From the NCBI GenBank assembly GCA_026014665.1, contig JAOZHX010000017.1, forward strand, positions 124,001-188,000: a stretch of DNA of 64,000 bases. The letters run 5' to 3'. This stretch comes from Candidatus Bathyarchaeota archaeon. Lineage in GTDB: Archaea; Thermoproteota; Bathyarchaeia; Bathyarchaeales; Bathycorpusculaceae. How positions within the stretch are numbered: the stretch's first letter is position 1; each line of letters opens with the position of its first letter. The notes beneath the pieces were generated by a model. The model was not told the origin of the DNA. It made no database searches and was given only the letters and a program-made list of their open reading frames with translations. Below, piece after piece: positions 1 to 9,366 of this stretch. Both the position numbers and the translations under genes were made by a program.

Positions 1-291
1 TTCAACTTCTCTTCTGGATGGTGCAGGCGATTTACGTTCCTGTACACTGAAGGGTGCCATGTGGTATCTGCATCGCAGTACCATCCTGTCTGGTTGTGCT
101 AGATGTTTGGGGTGCATTTCTCTTGGACCAAACGCTGCAGCTAAGATTTTGTTTTTTCCATGTTCGATGTAGGCTGAGCCGTCAGCATTCGAGAGTACGC
201 CGACTTGAAGCTTTACAGGGCGAAGTTCATCCGCTTTTCTTCCATCCAGCCGGACGCCTTTTTTATCGATTAATTTTTCTTTTTCATTCAA
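1..291 (-). CDS. rrp41: Exosome complex exonuclease Rrp41, N-terminal part (cut by window edge)
   Basis: Catalytic RNase PH subunit of the archaeal exosome, which degrades RNA 3'->5' with phosphate in a hexameric ring with Rrp42, capped by Rrp4 or Csl4. The 97 visible codons read [14 protein letters not shown], then [23 protein letters not shown] and [10 protein letters not shown], all typical of Rrp41. The C-terminal part lies beyond position 1. I place the start at the TTG at 291-289 because a GGAGG ribosome site (minus strand of 301-305) sits nine bases upstream; the gene then overlaps the end of rrp4 by eight bases. Last visible gene of the psmA-SBDS-rrp4-rrp41 operon, whose order is widely conserved in archaea. 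The identification is firm; the non-ATG start is inferred. Confidence 0.95.
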   Translation of the reverse strand, partial: MNEKEKLIDKKGVRLDGRKADELRPVKLQVGVLSNADGSAYIEHGKNKILAAAFGPREMHPKHLAQPDRMVLRCRYHMAPFSVQERKSPAPSRREVE

Positions 292-997
292 CTTTATTTT
301 CCTCCACTTTAACTTGTTTCTTTTCTTTCAGCAACTGTGTTATGCGATCGGTTAGACCGCTAGTATGCGATTCTGCCTCGATTTTTTTTATTGCCTCTAT
401 AGCGATTTCTTCTTCTTCAAGGGTTTTGCCCGTGACCAAAATGACGCCGTTGAGTCCAAGGATGATTTGACAGTTAGTTTCCTGCTTAATCATCGATATC
501 ATGGAACCCTTGCGTCCGATAACACGGGGAATCTTTGTAGGCGTAACATGCAAAATTTGGCCGCGAGTTATTTTTCCAAGCCCTGGTTCTCCAACGGTTA
601 GTTGAGGGTCGTGAGCTCGGTCGTACGAGGCTATTTTTGCAACGATTAAATCGCCTGTGTTGAGAACTGCACTCAACTCATCGTTTTGGGGTTTGAACGG
701 TCGACTCAATACGTCCGAGGCACGTAGGATTGCAGTGTAGGGTGCTTTAATGTCGACTGTCCAGCCGTTGAATCCAACTTCGACGACTGTTCCGATTACT
801 ATGTCACCCGTTTTCGGCATGTAAAAAGCCCTAAGTGCTACAACGTTAATTTTTTTGTTGTCTGAGTCTACGAGTCCAATCCGCAAGGCGTAAATCTTGC
901 CTGCTTCAGCATACGTGTTTTCGCCAGGAAGATAGTCGCCTTCAGCGAGTAACTCTCCCGGCGTAACTAGCTGTTTTTTTTCAAAGAATATTGGCAT
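284..997 (-). CDS. rrp4: Exosome RNA-binding cap protein Rrp4
   Basis: Cap subunit of the exosome that binds substrate RNA and feeds it to the Rrp41/Rrp42 ring. The order is an N-terminal domain ([19 protein letters not shown]), an S1 domain ([30 protein letters not shown]) written here only as a region around residues 60-90, and a KH domain with the [10 protein letters not shown] motif near residue 160. The frame is open to an ATG at 1027, but I prefer the ATG at 997: it starts [15 protein letters not shown], where family members begin, and has a GGTGAT ribosome site just upstream. It lies between SBDS and rrp41 in one operon. Confidence 0.95.
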   Translation of the reverse strand: MPIFFEKKQLVTPGELLAEGDYLPGENTYAEAGKIYALRIGLVDSDNKKINVVALRAFYMPKTGDIVIGTVVEVGFNGWTVDIKAPYTAILRASDVLSRPFKPQNDELSAVLNTGDLIVAKIASYDRAHDPQLTVGEPGLGKITRGQILHVTPTKIPRVIGRKGSMISMIKQETNCQIILGLNGVILVTGKTLEEEEIAIEAIKKIEAESHTSGLTDRITQLLKEKKQVKVEENKVE

Positions 998-1031
998 AAA
1001 ATCACCTGTTTTCCAAATTTTTTCCATTACT

Positions 1032-1721
1032 TTAAGAGATTATTTTTGCTTCTCCACTTCCCTTGGTTACATCGCCAAGTTTGTTTAGCAGCGAAGCGTA
1101 TGATCCTGCGGGTAATTCAAGTTCACCATACCATGAACCGTCTCCACGCCATTCTTCCCGTTTAATTGTCCCCAACGTTTTAACCGTACCATATGCACGG
1201 GCTGCGTACTGCATGGGGATTTTAACTGCAACCGTGACTTGCTCGATTTTTAGGGGCAGAATTGGACGCAACAGCTTGACGATGTCCTTGGCTTGCTCTT
1301 CAACGGGTTTATAGGGGTCGATTGGATAACGGATTTGTTCCATAGCGTTTTCAATGCGCATCGGGGGATGCGGTAGGTTGGTTTTGGGGTCGACTGCTTG
1401 GCGGGCGATGAAGTCTACGATTTGTTTTCTTTTATCTTCGATCATTTTTCTTCTTTGGTCGGTGGTTAATTGTAATGTTCCTTTTTTGAGGATTTCATCT
1501 GCGATTTTGAGCGCGTCCACTGTTTTGAATGCTTTTTTCATTGCTTCTTCTGAGACTTTGGTGCCTTTGTTTGCGTCTGAGAAAATGATTTCTGCGGCTA
1601 AAACCTCTGTGATAGAGGAGATTTTGCCGTTGCGGTAGTCAAGTGCTTTTTGGGGTTTGACTAGGATTTCAAAATGTTCATTTTCTCTTGTTAGGCGTGC
1701 GACGGTGAACTTTTCGCTCAT
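1032..1721 (-). CDS. sdo1: SBDS/Sdo1 ribosome maturation protein
   Basis: Archaeal homologue of the Shwachman-Bodian-Diamond protein, which in eukaryotes helps release the anti-association factor eIF6 from the 60S subunit. At 229 residues it has full archaeal length. The FYSH domain (TRENEHFEILVKPQKALDYR, roughly residues 10-90) precedes a helical middle domain (TTDQRRKMIEDKRKQIVDFI) and a ferredoxin-like C-terminal domain (RPILPLKIEQVTVAVKIP). Its ATG follows the psmA stop by seven bases, and rrp4 follows it, giving the common archaeal linkage of proteasome, ribosome maturation and exosome genes. Confidence 0.96.
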   Translation of the reverse strand: MSEKFTVARLTRENEHFEILVKPQKALDYRNGKISSITEVLAAEIIFSDANKGTKVSEEAMKKAFKTVDALKIADEILKKGTLQLTTDQRRKMIEDKRKQIVDFIARQAVDPKTNLPHPPMRIENAMEQIRYPIDPYKPVEEQAKDIVKLLRPILPLKIEQVTVAVKIPMQYAARAYGTVKTLGTIKREEWRGDGSWYGELELPAGSYASLLNKLGDVTKGSGEAKIIS

Positions 1722-1728
1722 CGAGTTT

Positions 1729-2457
1729 TCACTTGCTTGAACCCAGCTCTTTGATGTAGCCTTCCACTGTGTCGTCGTTTAGCATTTCCATCTTCTTGGT
1801 TGCTGCGGGAATAATCGCAATTTTGATTCTTGGGGGCAGTTGCCGTGCTTCAAGGGCTTTAACGAGACATTTAACGGCGAGTTTGATGCTGGCATCTAGG
1901 GTTAAGTCTTCTTTGTATTCTTCTTTGAGCACGTTGATGACAGTTTCTCTTCCTGCGCCCAGTGCAGTTGCTTTGTAGCCACGATATGTTCCGCTTGGGT
2001 GAGTTCCGAAGACGCGTGTGCCTGTTTTGTCGACTCCGCCGAAGATGATGGATACGCCGAATGGTCGGACTCCTGCGTGTTGAGTGTACATTTGTTGGAT
2101 ATCGCAGATGCGTTTGGTTACGACTTCTATGTCGATGGGTTCGTCGTAGGTTAGTTTGTTGCTTTGGGCGTAGATGCGAGCTTGGTCGATTAATATGCGG
2201 GCGTCAGAGCTTAACCCGACGATGGCTGCTCCTATGTGGTCATCTACCCGGAAAATTTTCCATGAATAGCCTGCTTCTTCGAGGGTTTCTATGTTTTCTT
2301 CGGAGCCGAGAACTAATCCTTCTGAGGTTTGGATGCCTAGGATGGTGGCTCCTCGATTGACGAGTTCCATGGCGTATTCGACTTGGAAGAGTCGTCCGTC
2401 AGGCGAGAAAACGGTTATTGCACGGTCATATGCTCCTGGTGCTGCAAACACGGACAT
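1729..2457 (-). CDS. psmA: 20S proteasome alpha subunit
   Basis: Forms the outer heptameric rings of the 20S proteasome and gates substrate entry. The 242-residue product starts with the alpha-subunit signature AYDRAITVFSPDGRLFQVEYA (gate residues YDR and the FQVEYA helix). GYKATALGAGRE and the acidic LTLDASIKLAV region follow. It lacks the N-terminal catalytic Thr of beta subunits, as expected. The ATG at 2457 has a GAGGTT ribosome site (minus strand of 2466-2471) eight bases upstream. First gene of the exosome operon. Confidence 0.97.
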   Translation of the reverse strand: MSVFAAPGAYDRAITVFSPDGRLFQVEYAMELVNRGATILGIQTSEGLVLGSEENIETLEEAGYSWKIFRVDDHIGAAIVGLSSDARILIDQARIYAQSNKLTYDEPIDIEVVTKRICDIQQMYTQHAGVRPFGVSIIFGGVDKTGTRVFGTHPSGTYRGYKATALGAGRETVINVLKEEYKEDLTLDASIKLAVKCLVKALEARQLPPRIKIAIIPAATKKMEMLNDDTVEGYIKELGSSK

Positions 2458-2465
2458 AATGTATT

Positions 2466-2509
2466 AACCTCATTTGTACCTGTTGACTTTTTCACAGTCT
2501 CATATAATA
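2466..2509 (-). promoter_or_regulatory. Promoter and ribosome site of the psmA-SBDS-rrp4-rrp41 operon
   Basis: On the minus strand, TATTATATG (2501-2509) is a good archaeal TATA box about 48 bases upstream of the psmA ATG. A GAGGTT ribosome site lies at 2466-2471. The spacing implies a leader of roughly 20 bases. Read by eye only. Confidence 0.5.
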
Positions 2510-2531
2510 ACTACACTAAAAACCTTTCCTA

Positions 2532-3787
2532 TTAAAGCAAAAGACGAGTTTTCTGCTGGAACGTCGTGGCCAACTTTTTGATAATGATGACCGCAATAAA
2601 AATAGTTATTACGGCTAAAATTATGGGTGCAGCGGAAGGTAATTCTGGGATGAACACTGAATGGTTGCCTTCTGAGTTGAGTTTGCCTATCCAAACGTAT
2701 GAGGTTATGTCTTCTGGGTTTGTGGGCATTGAAGAAACTGTACCCGCGACCGCGTAGCCTCCGTCGCTTGTCTGAACAACTAAGTATGTTGCCCCAGAGG
2801 ATCCGCTTCCATAGCTTACGTTCCTGCTCCAAACTAATTTGCCATCGACGTCTATTTTATCAAGCATACCACTGCAAAGTACATAATTGCCGTCGCTGGC
2901 CTGAATCATCGATGATGGCGAACCTAAACCAGGAAAATTTTTGAGCCATAGCATATTTCCTTCCGAATCTGCTTTAACTAGGCCAACATCATCTCCGCTA
3001 CGGTTCCACAGTAAGCCTGCCATGACATAGCTGCCGTCGGCGCTTTGGACGAGTGAAGAGCCGCTGTTTTTGTCTTGGCTTCCGTAGGTTTTGCTCCATT
3101 CAAACTCTCCGTTTGCATTCCTTTAACTAAGAGAAAATTCATGTTTTCGGTGGTGCCTAACAGAGCGTAGCCGCCATCTTTGGTTTGAATTAAAGAGGCT
3201 GGGGCGCCTAATCCTGCTTGCAGATAGACCCTTCTCCATACTGTGCCCCCTGACTTATCGATTTTGAGCAGATAGATAATGTTGCTGCTACTTAAGCCGC
3301 TTTGTCCGGTCGAACCTGCCAGTGCGTACCCGCCATCGTTGGTTTGAATTAGGCAGTTCGCATAAGTTGTGTACGGTACGTCTTGGTAGGTTCGATTCCA
3401 TTGTGTATTACCTGAAGAATCCAGTTTTATCAATTCTGCTTTCCCGCTTACTGTGCCTGCAATTGCGTAGCCACCTTCATTTGTTTGAATTATATGGCTT
3501 CGTATTGCTGACCCGACTGAACCGTACGTTTTGTTCCACTCTGCGTTACCTTGGGCATCGATTTTTAATAGCCAAATTTGGGTTCTTGGTGGACTGACCG
3601 AAACGTTTGTAGTTCCCGCAATCATATAGCCGCCATCTTTACATTGGATGATGGAGTTGGCCCAATCTTTGTTTGTTCTTTGGTAAGCATGAATCCAAGA
3701 GTTCGAAGTGTCGGCAGAAGCAAATGCGGCGCTAAGTAGAATTACAATGGAGAACAGTATCAACGCTAAGATTGTTAGTCTCCGCAT
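2532..3787 (-). pseudogene. Surface beta-propeller-like repeat protein, frameshifted
   Basis: Exported protein of about 418 residues split by one frameshift. An N-terminal signal (LTILALILFSIVILLSAAFA) is followed by repeats of about 50 residues, each with a DGGY(A/M) element (IIQCKDGGYMIAG, IIQTNEGGYAIAG, LIQTNDGGYALAG, LIQTKDGGYALLG) and a WxxKTYG-type element. These are typical of archaeal propeller-like surface proteins of unknown function. Near 3115-3125 the frame is lost after NFLLVKG; the next frame resumes with ANGEFEWSKTYG and runs to 2532. The tail VFIPELPSAAPII plus a hydrophobic stretch and KK is a C-terminal membrane anchor. A single-base deletion, real or a sequencing error, explains the break. 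Confidence 0.7.
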
Positions 3788-3953
3788 TGTAGGTTTTAAG
3801 ATGATGGTTTGTTATGAAATTTTGCAAACTAAACTTACTTTACTGATTAATCATTTTTCCCAGCCATGTTAAATTTGAAAAAACATTGAATGGGGATTTT
3901 TAGCTAGGAATTAAATCATTAAAAATTTATTCCCTTTCCCCCTTTACAAAAAA

Positions 3954-4610
3954 TCATGCTTGAGTTGCTGTTACCACAACATCAAAACTATATGAGAACG
4001 TCTCATGGTTCCTTATGACGCCTGAAGTGCCAACAGTGTTGCTTGTCATCAACACACTTACTGAAAGCCAAACATACTGTCCAACTCCGACGGTGCTGCC
4101 TGTTGCCAAATTGTTAGCTCCCATCCAGCCGTTTAGCTGATTCCCCCATGTTGAAGGGTTGATCGTGGTGCTAGTCAAGGATAGGCTGATGTCTGAGGGG
4201 ACGTTTATGTTTGCAAGTGCAGCGTTCAACGTTATGGGCACGCTGCCATCATTGCGAACGACTATTACACCAGCAACGTACCCTGTTGGTGGGGCACCCA
4301 GCGAGGTTTGAACGTTAACAGGTATGCCGTTGGTGTCAAGGTTGGTAGCGCCATAAATGGAACCTGCGTTATCTTGATTCATCACGTAAGCCGTTCCATT
4401 AGGAAAAAATAAAGAAAACGCAACGGTAGGAGAATTAGCAGTTGGAGTTGCTGTAGGATTGGCAGATGAATTTGGCGTCGGTGTAGGTATCGGCGCAGTG
4501 TATGTTTTGCTGACATGGATTGATTGACTTTGCTGCAACGCTGCTATAACTGCTGGGATAGAGATGACAACGATTAAAACCACGGTCGCTAACAAAACTT
4601 TCTTATTCAC
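3954..4610 (-). CDS. Secreted protein with Thr/Pro linker, function unknown
   Basis: 218 residues: a signal peptide or anchor (residues 4-24, LLATVVLIVVISIPAVIAAL), then a Thr/Pro/Asn-rich linker (residues 38-65, TPTPNSSANPTATPT). The C-terminal domain looks beta-rich, with NGTAYVMNQDN, GVIVVRNDGSVPITLNAAL and a final ETFSYSFDVVVTATQA. NDGSVPITLNAAL resembles a conserved-repeat or Ig-like strand pattern. I do not recognise a family. The GTG start at 4610 is supported by a strong GGAGGTGG ribosome site (minus strand of 4617-4624). Probably cell-surface; single-gene unit. Confidence 0.75.
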   Translation of the reverse strand: MNKKVLLATVVLIVVISIPAVIAALQQSQSIHVSKTYTAPIPTPTPNSSANPTATPTANSPTVAFSLFFPNGTAYVMNQDNAGSIYGATNLDTNGIPVNVQTSLGAPPTGYVAGVIVVRNDGSVPITLNAALANINVPSDISLSLTSTTINPSTWGNQLNGWMGANNLATGSTVGVGQYVWLSVSVLMTSNTVGTSGVIRNHETFSYSFDVVVTATQA

Positions 4611-4974
4611 TATTTTCCACCTCCATGGGATTCATCTGCGTGCAAGGGACTCTTCGGTTCAGAAGCAAGTTAACCTTAAATATTGAGTGCTTCTGGTTCA
4701 ATCGTGGCAGAGCTTACCTTCACGTCCGCTGTATGTTAAAACATTGTTTGTTGAAAAATAAATAAGGTTGTGACTGTTAGAGAGCAATCACAGATATTCC
4801 GGAAAAGTTACACAAAGAGTTAACCCTATTGATTACACCAAACATTACCCAGAAAAAATTAAAAGCCTGCATCCAAACGCACAATATTAACAAATGCTGC
4901 TTTGCTGCACAATTGGTATTTATAGCCTAACAAACCATATTTTGGCAAGGTTTTATGAGAAAGGCGAAGGCGGA
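4611..4974. other. Intergenic region between divergent genes
   Basis: AT-rich spacer between the secreted-protein gene (minus) and nth (plus). It holds the ribosome site of the minus-strand gene at 4617-4624 and an eight-base inverted repeat (CAGAAGCA 4660-4667, TGCTTCTG 4688-4695). The nth frame stays open back to 4894 but without family similarity. No RNA gene or other coding sequence is apparent. Confidence 0.4.
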
Positions 4975-5646
4975 ATGTTTACACAAACACATGCGGCGCA
5001 AGTCCTGAGCGCACTGAAAGCTGCTCTTACTCTGCCAAACACACTTAAAATCAACCATGACCCCTTCGAAACCCTTATCATAACCATTATTTCACAGAAC
5101 ACCGCCGATACCGACACTGAACGAGCCTTCCAAAATCTCTCGAAGAAATTCAAAATAACGCCTCAAACACTTGCATCTGCTCCCCTCAAAGAGATGGAGG
5201 AATGCTTACAAATTGGCGGACTCTACCGAAGCAAAGCCAAAACCATACAAACCGCCTCAAAAATCATCGTTGAAAAATTCGGCGGCTCACTCAAGCCCAT
5301 TCTGGCTTTGCCTACTGAGGATGCAAGAGCAGCCCTCATGGATACGCATGGAGTTGGGCAGAAAACGGCGGATGTCGTGCTGCTGTTTTGTGCAAACCAG
5401 CCGACCGTACCTGTGGACACGCATGTGGATCGTGTGTCCAAGCGGTTGGGGCTAGCACCTGAAGGCAGCGGCTATGAAGAGGTTCGAGGGAGGCTTCAGT
5501 CACTCTTTGAACCTGAGGATTACCTGTCGGTTCATCTGCTTTTGATTTTGCTTGGAAAGACTTTTTGTAAAGCGAGAAAGACCCTCTGCCATGGATGCCC
5601 CGTCAACGTTTACTGCCCTTCTAATGGTCGTGGTGAGATGGCATGA
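4975..5646 (+). CDS. nth: Endonuclease III (DNA glycosylase/AP lyase)
   Basis: Base-excision repair enzyme removing oxidised pyrimidines. The helix-hairpin-helix near residues 110-135 carries the catalytic Lys (HGVGQKTADVVL), followed by the catalytic Asp region VDTHVDRVSKRLGL. The C-terminus has the 4Fe-4S pattern C-x6-C-x2-C-x5-C (CKARKTLCHGCPVNVYC). The frame is open upstream to 4894, but those residues are not Nth-like, so I choose the ATG at 4975 (MFTQTHAAQVL), giving 223 residues, close to family length. Its stop overlaps the start of the XPD-like helicase in ATGA, so the two are co-transcribed repair genes. Confidence 0.93.
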   Translation: MFTQTHAAQVLSALKAALTLPNTLKINHDPFETLIITIISQNTADTDTERAFQNLSKKFKITPQTLASAPLKEMEECLQIGGLYRSKAKTIQTASKIIVEKFGGSLKPILALPTEDARAALMDTHGVGQKTADVVLLFCANQPTVPVDTHVDRVSKRLGLAPEGSGYEEVRGRLQSLFEPEDYLSVHLLLILLGKTFCKARKTLCHGCPVNVYCPSNGRGEMA

Positions 5647-7571
5647 TGAAGCTACCAAGCGAAGTTGCAGAGTACTTCCCCTACGGTACCGTGCGTCCCC
5701 ACCAAGACGACTTTATAGCCACTATAAACAGCGCTATCAACGAACGCCGCTCCGTTCTCATCGAAGGCAGCAACGGCTTGGGCAAAACCATCTCCTCACT
5801 ATCAGCATGCCTGCCAGTGGCCATCAAGAAAAACCTCAAAATTCTCTATGTCGCCCGAACCCACCGCCAGCATGACCGCGTAATAGAAGAACTCCGAGCG
5901 GTTTACAAGCGGCATCCCATCTCAGGTGTTTCCATCCGAGGGCGCAATGAAATGTGTCTCAACGCTTTTGCCGCACGTGGCGCGTTTGATTCAAAGTCGC
6001 TTATGGAAGTCTGTGAGTTACTGAAAGCTAAGGGCAGATGCCCCTACTATGTTAACGTTGATGAACGCACGTATGATTATTTACAATTGCAAAAGCAGGT
6101 TGCTGCTCGACCCTACACAGCATCTGAAATCATGAGAGTGTGCAAGAAGAGGGAAGTTTGCCCCTACGAGTTGATCAAGGGCGCAGTCTCTGACGCGAAA
6201 GTCCTAGCGTTGAGCTACCTCTACGTGTTTGATCCCCAGATTAGAACGGCTTTCCTCAAAAACCTTGAAACCGAACTTGGCAAAATCATCCTCATCGTGG
6301 ATGAAGCCCACAATCTCCCAGAAACAGCCATAGACATCTCGAGTAGTTCGTTAACGTTGTTTGTTATGCGCCAAGCGGAACTGGAGGCTAATCGGTTCGG
6401 CAACAAAGACATCGAAGAATTTACTCGGTTCTTCAGGGTTGAGGTCGAAAAGATAACTGAAAACATCAGTAAAGAGCAGCTTATCGCTCCAGAAAGCATC
6501 TTAGAACGCATAGAGAAACAGGGCAACATCCCTGACCCAAAAAAATTCTTTGAGCACCTCCATGAGGAGGGTGTGGCAATCAAGAAGGCGCTGTTGGCGG
6601 AGGGGAAAAATCCTCGTTCCTACGTCCATGCTATGGGTGAGTTTTTGCTCAAATGGGTCGATACTCTGGGAGATGATTCCTACATAAACGTGGCAAGCAA
6701 GTACTTCAACAAAGAAAACAACAAAACCGCCAAGCTTGAAATCGTTGCACTTGACCCAGCAAAAATCACAGAACCAGTTTTCTCCTCAACCTACGCTAAC
6801 GTGATCATGTCGGGTACCCTCCAGCCGCTGGAGGCGTACGCAAGAATCACCAAACTACCCGAGGATACTGTGCGGTTTTTGGCGCCTTCACCGTTTCCCA
6901 AAGAACACGTGTTCTCAGCGGTCTGCCTGGGCGTCACCACCTCGATGGAGAAGCGTACGCCACAAATGTACCAGACCATGATTGAGCGCATAAACGAAGT
7001 TGTTAACAGCACCCCAACCAACACAGGCATCTTTGCCGCCTCCTTCCAAGTCCTAAATTCACTGCTTGCTGAGGGCTTAGAGAACTCGCTGCTAAAACCG
7101 TTGTTCTATGAGAAGAGCGGCATGAAATCCAAAGTCAACGAGAAGTTGGTGCAAGACTTTAAGGCTTGCGGCGACAAAGGTGGCGCGGTTTTCTTGGGCG
7201 TGCAGGGAGGTCGGACCTCAGAAGGCGTGGATTTTCCTGGAAATCAGATGAATTCGGTAGTTGTTGTGGGGGTTCCTTATGCCGAGCCAACGCCTAGGGT
7301 CAAAGCTCAGATAGAATACTATGACCAATGCTTCCCCGGTCTAGGTCGGGAGTACGGGTATGTTTTGCCAGCTATGAAAAAGGCATCTCAAGCTGCAGGC
7401 AGACCGATTAGAACATTGGATGACAAGGGCGCCATTGTATTTTTGGATTACCGCTTCTCCACCAGCTATTGCAAGAGCTTCCTGCCCACCTGGATAACCA
7501 ACAACATGAAAGTCTTGCCTGACAAAGCAGGTGTGTTGGCTAATGAAGTCAGCAGTTTCTTTAGGGCTTAG
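5643..7571 (+). CDS. XPD/Rad3-like superfamily 2 DNA helicase
   Basis: 5'->3' DNA helicase of the XPD/DinG group, a nucleotide-excision-repair type enzyme. Seen: Walker A EGSNGLGKT (residues 41-49), motif II DEAH (220-223), and motif VI QAAGRPIRTLDDKG near the C-terminus with YAEPTPRVKAQIEYY before it. Cysteines at about 104, 124, 133, 167 and 173 lie between motifs Ia and II, where XPD binds its 4Fe-4S cluster. The product is 642 residues. The ATG overlaps the nth stop (ATGATG at 5643). Its last codons overlap the convergent grc3 gene by 11 bases. Assignment to the XPD group is firm; true XPD orthology versus a paralogue is not resolved. Confidence 0.9.
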   Translation: MMKLPSEVAEYFPYGTVRPHQDDFIATINSAINERRSVLIEGSNGLGKTISSLSACLPVAIKKNLKILYVARTHRQHDRVIEELRAVYKRHPISGVSIRGRNEMCLNAFAARGAFDSKSLMEVCELLKAKGRCPYYVNVDERTYDYLQLQKQVAARPYTASEIMRVCKKREVCPYELIKGAVSDAKVLALSYLYVFDPQIRTAFLKNLETELGKIILIVDEAHNLPETAIDISSSSLTLFVMRQAELEANRFGNKDIEEFTRFFRVEVEKITENISKEQLIAPESILERIEKQGNIPDPKKFFEHLHEEGVAIKKALLAEGKNPRSYVHAMGEFLLKWVDTLGDDSYINVASKYFNKENNKTAKLEIVALDPAKITEPVFSSTYANVIMSGTLQPLEAYARITKLPEDTVRFLAPSPFPKEHVFSAVCLGVTTSMEKRTPQMYQTMIERINEVVNSTPTNTGIFAASFQVLNSLLAEGLENSLLKPLFYEKSGMKSKVNEKLVQDFKACGDKGGAVFLGVQGGRTSEGVDFPGNQMNSVVVVGVPYAEPTPRVKAQIEYYDQCFPGLGREYGYVLPAMKKASQAAGRPIRTLDDKGAIVFLDYRFSTSYCKSFLPTWITNNMKVLPDKAGVLANEVSSFFRA

Positions 7572-8661
7572 CTTCCGCAATTTCTTGGAGCTTGTGGTTC
7601 AAGACGACTTTGCCGATAACGATCTTTGAAGGCTTGGCGGAGACTGCAGTCTGCACTTTAAGAACACGCCGAGCTTGATTAACAACCCGCAGAACGCCTA
7701 TGCCTAAAAACTTGCTGCCACGACCATATAAACCTACAAGCAAGCCTTTCTTAGGCTCCTGACTTTTGGGCACCCCGTTTTTTGGCTCAACGGTAAGCTG
7801 GCTGAGGGGGTAGCATTGGAGTTTAGCGTTTTTTAAGTATCTTGTGTAGGTCATTTCGCGGAGTGCTTTTCGTTTTTCTGCTGTCCGTTTGCTAAGCGCA
7901 GATGAAGGTTCAACAACGACCATTCGGATGTCGTTCCCTAGTGCGTTGATCAAAGGTGCAAGTTCATCTTGGACCTGAACGCCAACGACTAAGTCAGGCT
8001 TAAGTGCGTTGACTAAGGCTTCTTTGTATCGCAGTGCGACATCGCCGACAACCCAGCCATCAGTGTTCACCAACACAAAATCTGGCTCACGCTGCAAAAC
8101 CTCAGCTTCCATTGCACCCAGCGCTTCGACAGCTTTTGCAAAAGCCATAATCGGAGAGGTTACCCCTACAAAATATGCGTTCTCTAACCGTAAACCAAAC
8201 AATTCGGTAATTGGCTTACTCGTTGATGCGTAGCCAACGGTTGCCGAGGGACCAATGTCCGATTGGCCTAAATCTCCATCTAAGACAGCCACCCGTTGCC
8301 CTTCTGCAACTAAATTGTTGACAAGATAGGTGCAGAGACTGCTTTTTCCCGAATCTGACTCTCCCACGACCATGACAACCACTGGGCGCTTCTGAACCGC
8401 CAAAATCGCCTCCAAGGGTTTGCTCCATGAAGTTGGGATGGTGCTGCCGTCGGTTTCTTGAAGGCTGGCGTTTGCGCCCAGAGAAACGTCGAAAACAGCT
8501 TTTTCAAGCACGTAAAACGGTAAACGCTTTCCTTGGCGAACCACTATTCGATGAGCAACTTTGATGTGGTAGCCGAAGACTTCCGCTTTGCCCGAGGTGA
8601 GCCGAACAGAAGCTGGACCGTCCACTAACAATGTCTTATTGGATTCGACTATTTGCTGCAA
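7561..8661 (-). CDS. Grc3/Clp1-family polynucleotide 5'-hydroxyl kinase
   Basis: Phosphorylates 5'-OH ends of RNA or DNA; eukaryotic relatives act in pre-rRNA processing (Grc3/Nol9) and tRNA splicing or 3'-end formation (Clp1). 366 residues. An N-terminal beta domain is followed by Walker A GESDSGKSS (about residue 100), the Clp1 signature LDGDLGQSDIGPSATVG, and a C-terminal domain ending with GLYGRGSKFLGIGVLRVV. It is translated from an ATG that lies inside the upstream RNase H-fold gene (26-base overlap), so the two products are probably made together. Archaeal tRNA splicing normally joins ends with RtcB and does not need this kinase; its substrate here is unknown. Confidence 0.9.
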   Translation of the reverse strand: MQQIVESNKTLLVDGPASVRLTSGKAEVFGYHIKVAHRIVVRQGKRLPFYVLEKAVFDVSLGANASLQETDGSTIPTSWSKPLEAILAVQKRPVVVMVVGESDSGKSSLCTYLVNNLVAEGQRVAVLDGDLGQSDIGPSATVGYASTSKPITELFGLRLENAYFVGVTSPIMAFAKAVEALGAMEAEVLQREPDFVLVNTDGWVVGDVALRYKEALVNALKPDLVVGVQVQDELAPLINALGNDIRMVVVEPSSALSKRTAEKRKALREMTYTRYLKNAKLQCYPLSQLTVEPKNGVPKSQEPKKGLLVGLYGRGSKFLGIGVLRVVNQARRVLKVQTAVSAKPSKIVIGKVVLNHKLQEIAEAKP

Positions 8662-9292
8662 CCTGTCTCCTCCGCGGTATTACTCGCCCTCTTCTGCCAG
8701 CTATACGTATGGCTGAAGAAATATGCCTTACGCCTCTGCTATGTTTGTTTTCTCTCAGCGGCCGGTTCGTTCCTGCTTCACCCACAACTTCAAGCGCCAC
8801 TTTTATCGGCAAGGCTTCATCTAATGCTTCGAGAAGTTCGCGGTAAATTGGCACGCCATCGCCGATTTTTACAGAAACGGTTGTGTGTGAAAAGTTGACG
8901 TTGTGAATTATCTTATTTATGTGGTTAATGACCTCTTGGTTGCTGTAGCAGTTGCCTTCCTCTATGACCTTTCCATCCGCAAGAAAAGCCAAGCCGATGG
9001 CTTCCCCAGGATCTATGCCTATAATTATGTGTTCGTAGTCTTCCTTGCCCAGCAGCGTCTTTTTAACTTCGTTAATGAGACTGTCGAGTTCTTCCTCGTT
9101 TCCGAAAATCAATACTTTTTCATTCTGAACCAAGCCTTTTTCCTGCCTTGTGGTTATGACTAGTTTGATTTTGGGCGGAACGGGTTCGCCTGGAACAAGG
9201 CTAATGAAAGATATGTTTTGTTCTTGCAGGACGTTAACTATTAGGAAGTAGGCTTTTCCCTGTACAGTTGCGATGGCAACTCTTTCTTTCAT
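8636..9292 (-). CDS. Predicted RNase H-fold protein, partner of the RNA kinase
   Basis: 218 residues. The N-terminal third is a small alpha/beta domain (RVAIATVQGKAYFLIVNVLQ). From about residue 88 the sequence HIIIGIDPGEAIGLAFLADGK fits the first strands of a RuvC/YqgF-like RNase H fold, with the Asp of GIDPG as a probable metal ligand. ALEVVGE further on may supply an acidic ligand. The basic C-terminus (RHISSAIRIAGRRGRVIPRRR) suggests nucleic-acid binding. I do not recognise a named family. It overlaps the Grc3/Clp1 gene by 26 bases, which argues for a shared role in RNA end processing. Nuclease activity is an inference from fold motifs only. Confidence 0.75.
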   Translation of the reverse strand: MKERVAIATVQGKAYFLIVNVLQEQNISFISLVPGEPVPPKIKLVITTRQEKGLVQNEKVLIFGNEEELDSLINEVKKTLLGKEDYEHIIIGIDPGEAIGLAFLADGKVIEEGNCYSNQEVINHINKIIHNVNFSHTTVSVKIGDGVPIYRELLEALDEALPIKVALEVVGEAGTNRPLRENKHSRGVRHISSAIRIAGRRGRVIPRRRQVAANSRIQ

Positions 9293-9366
9293 AAGCCATC
9301 CTGAAGGTTACGTTTAAGTGCAAAACAAATTACTATGTTCCAATTAATAATCTTGATGTGTAAAGA

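Noticed and set aside
4660..4695. Eight-base inverted repeat as a regulatory RNA or operator
   Set aside because: The arms are separated by 20 bases and there is no supporting context; could be chance.
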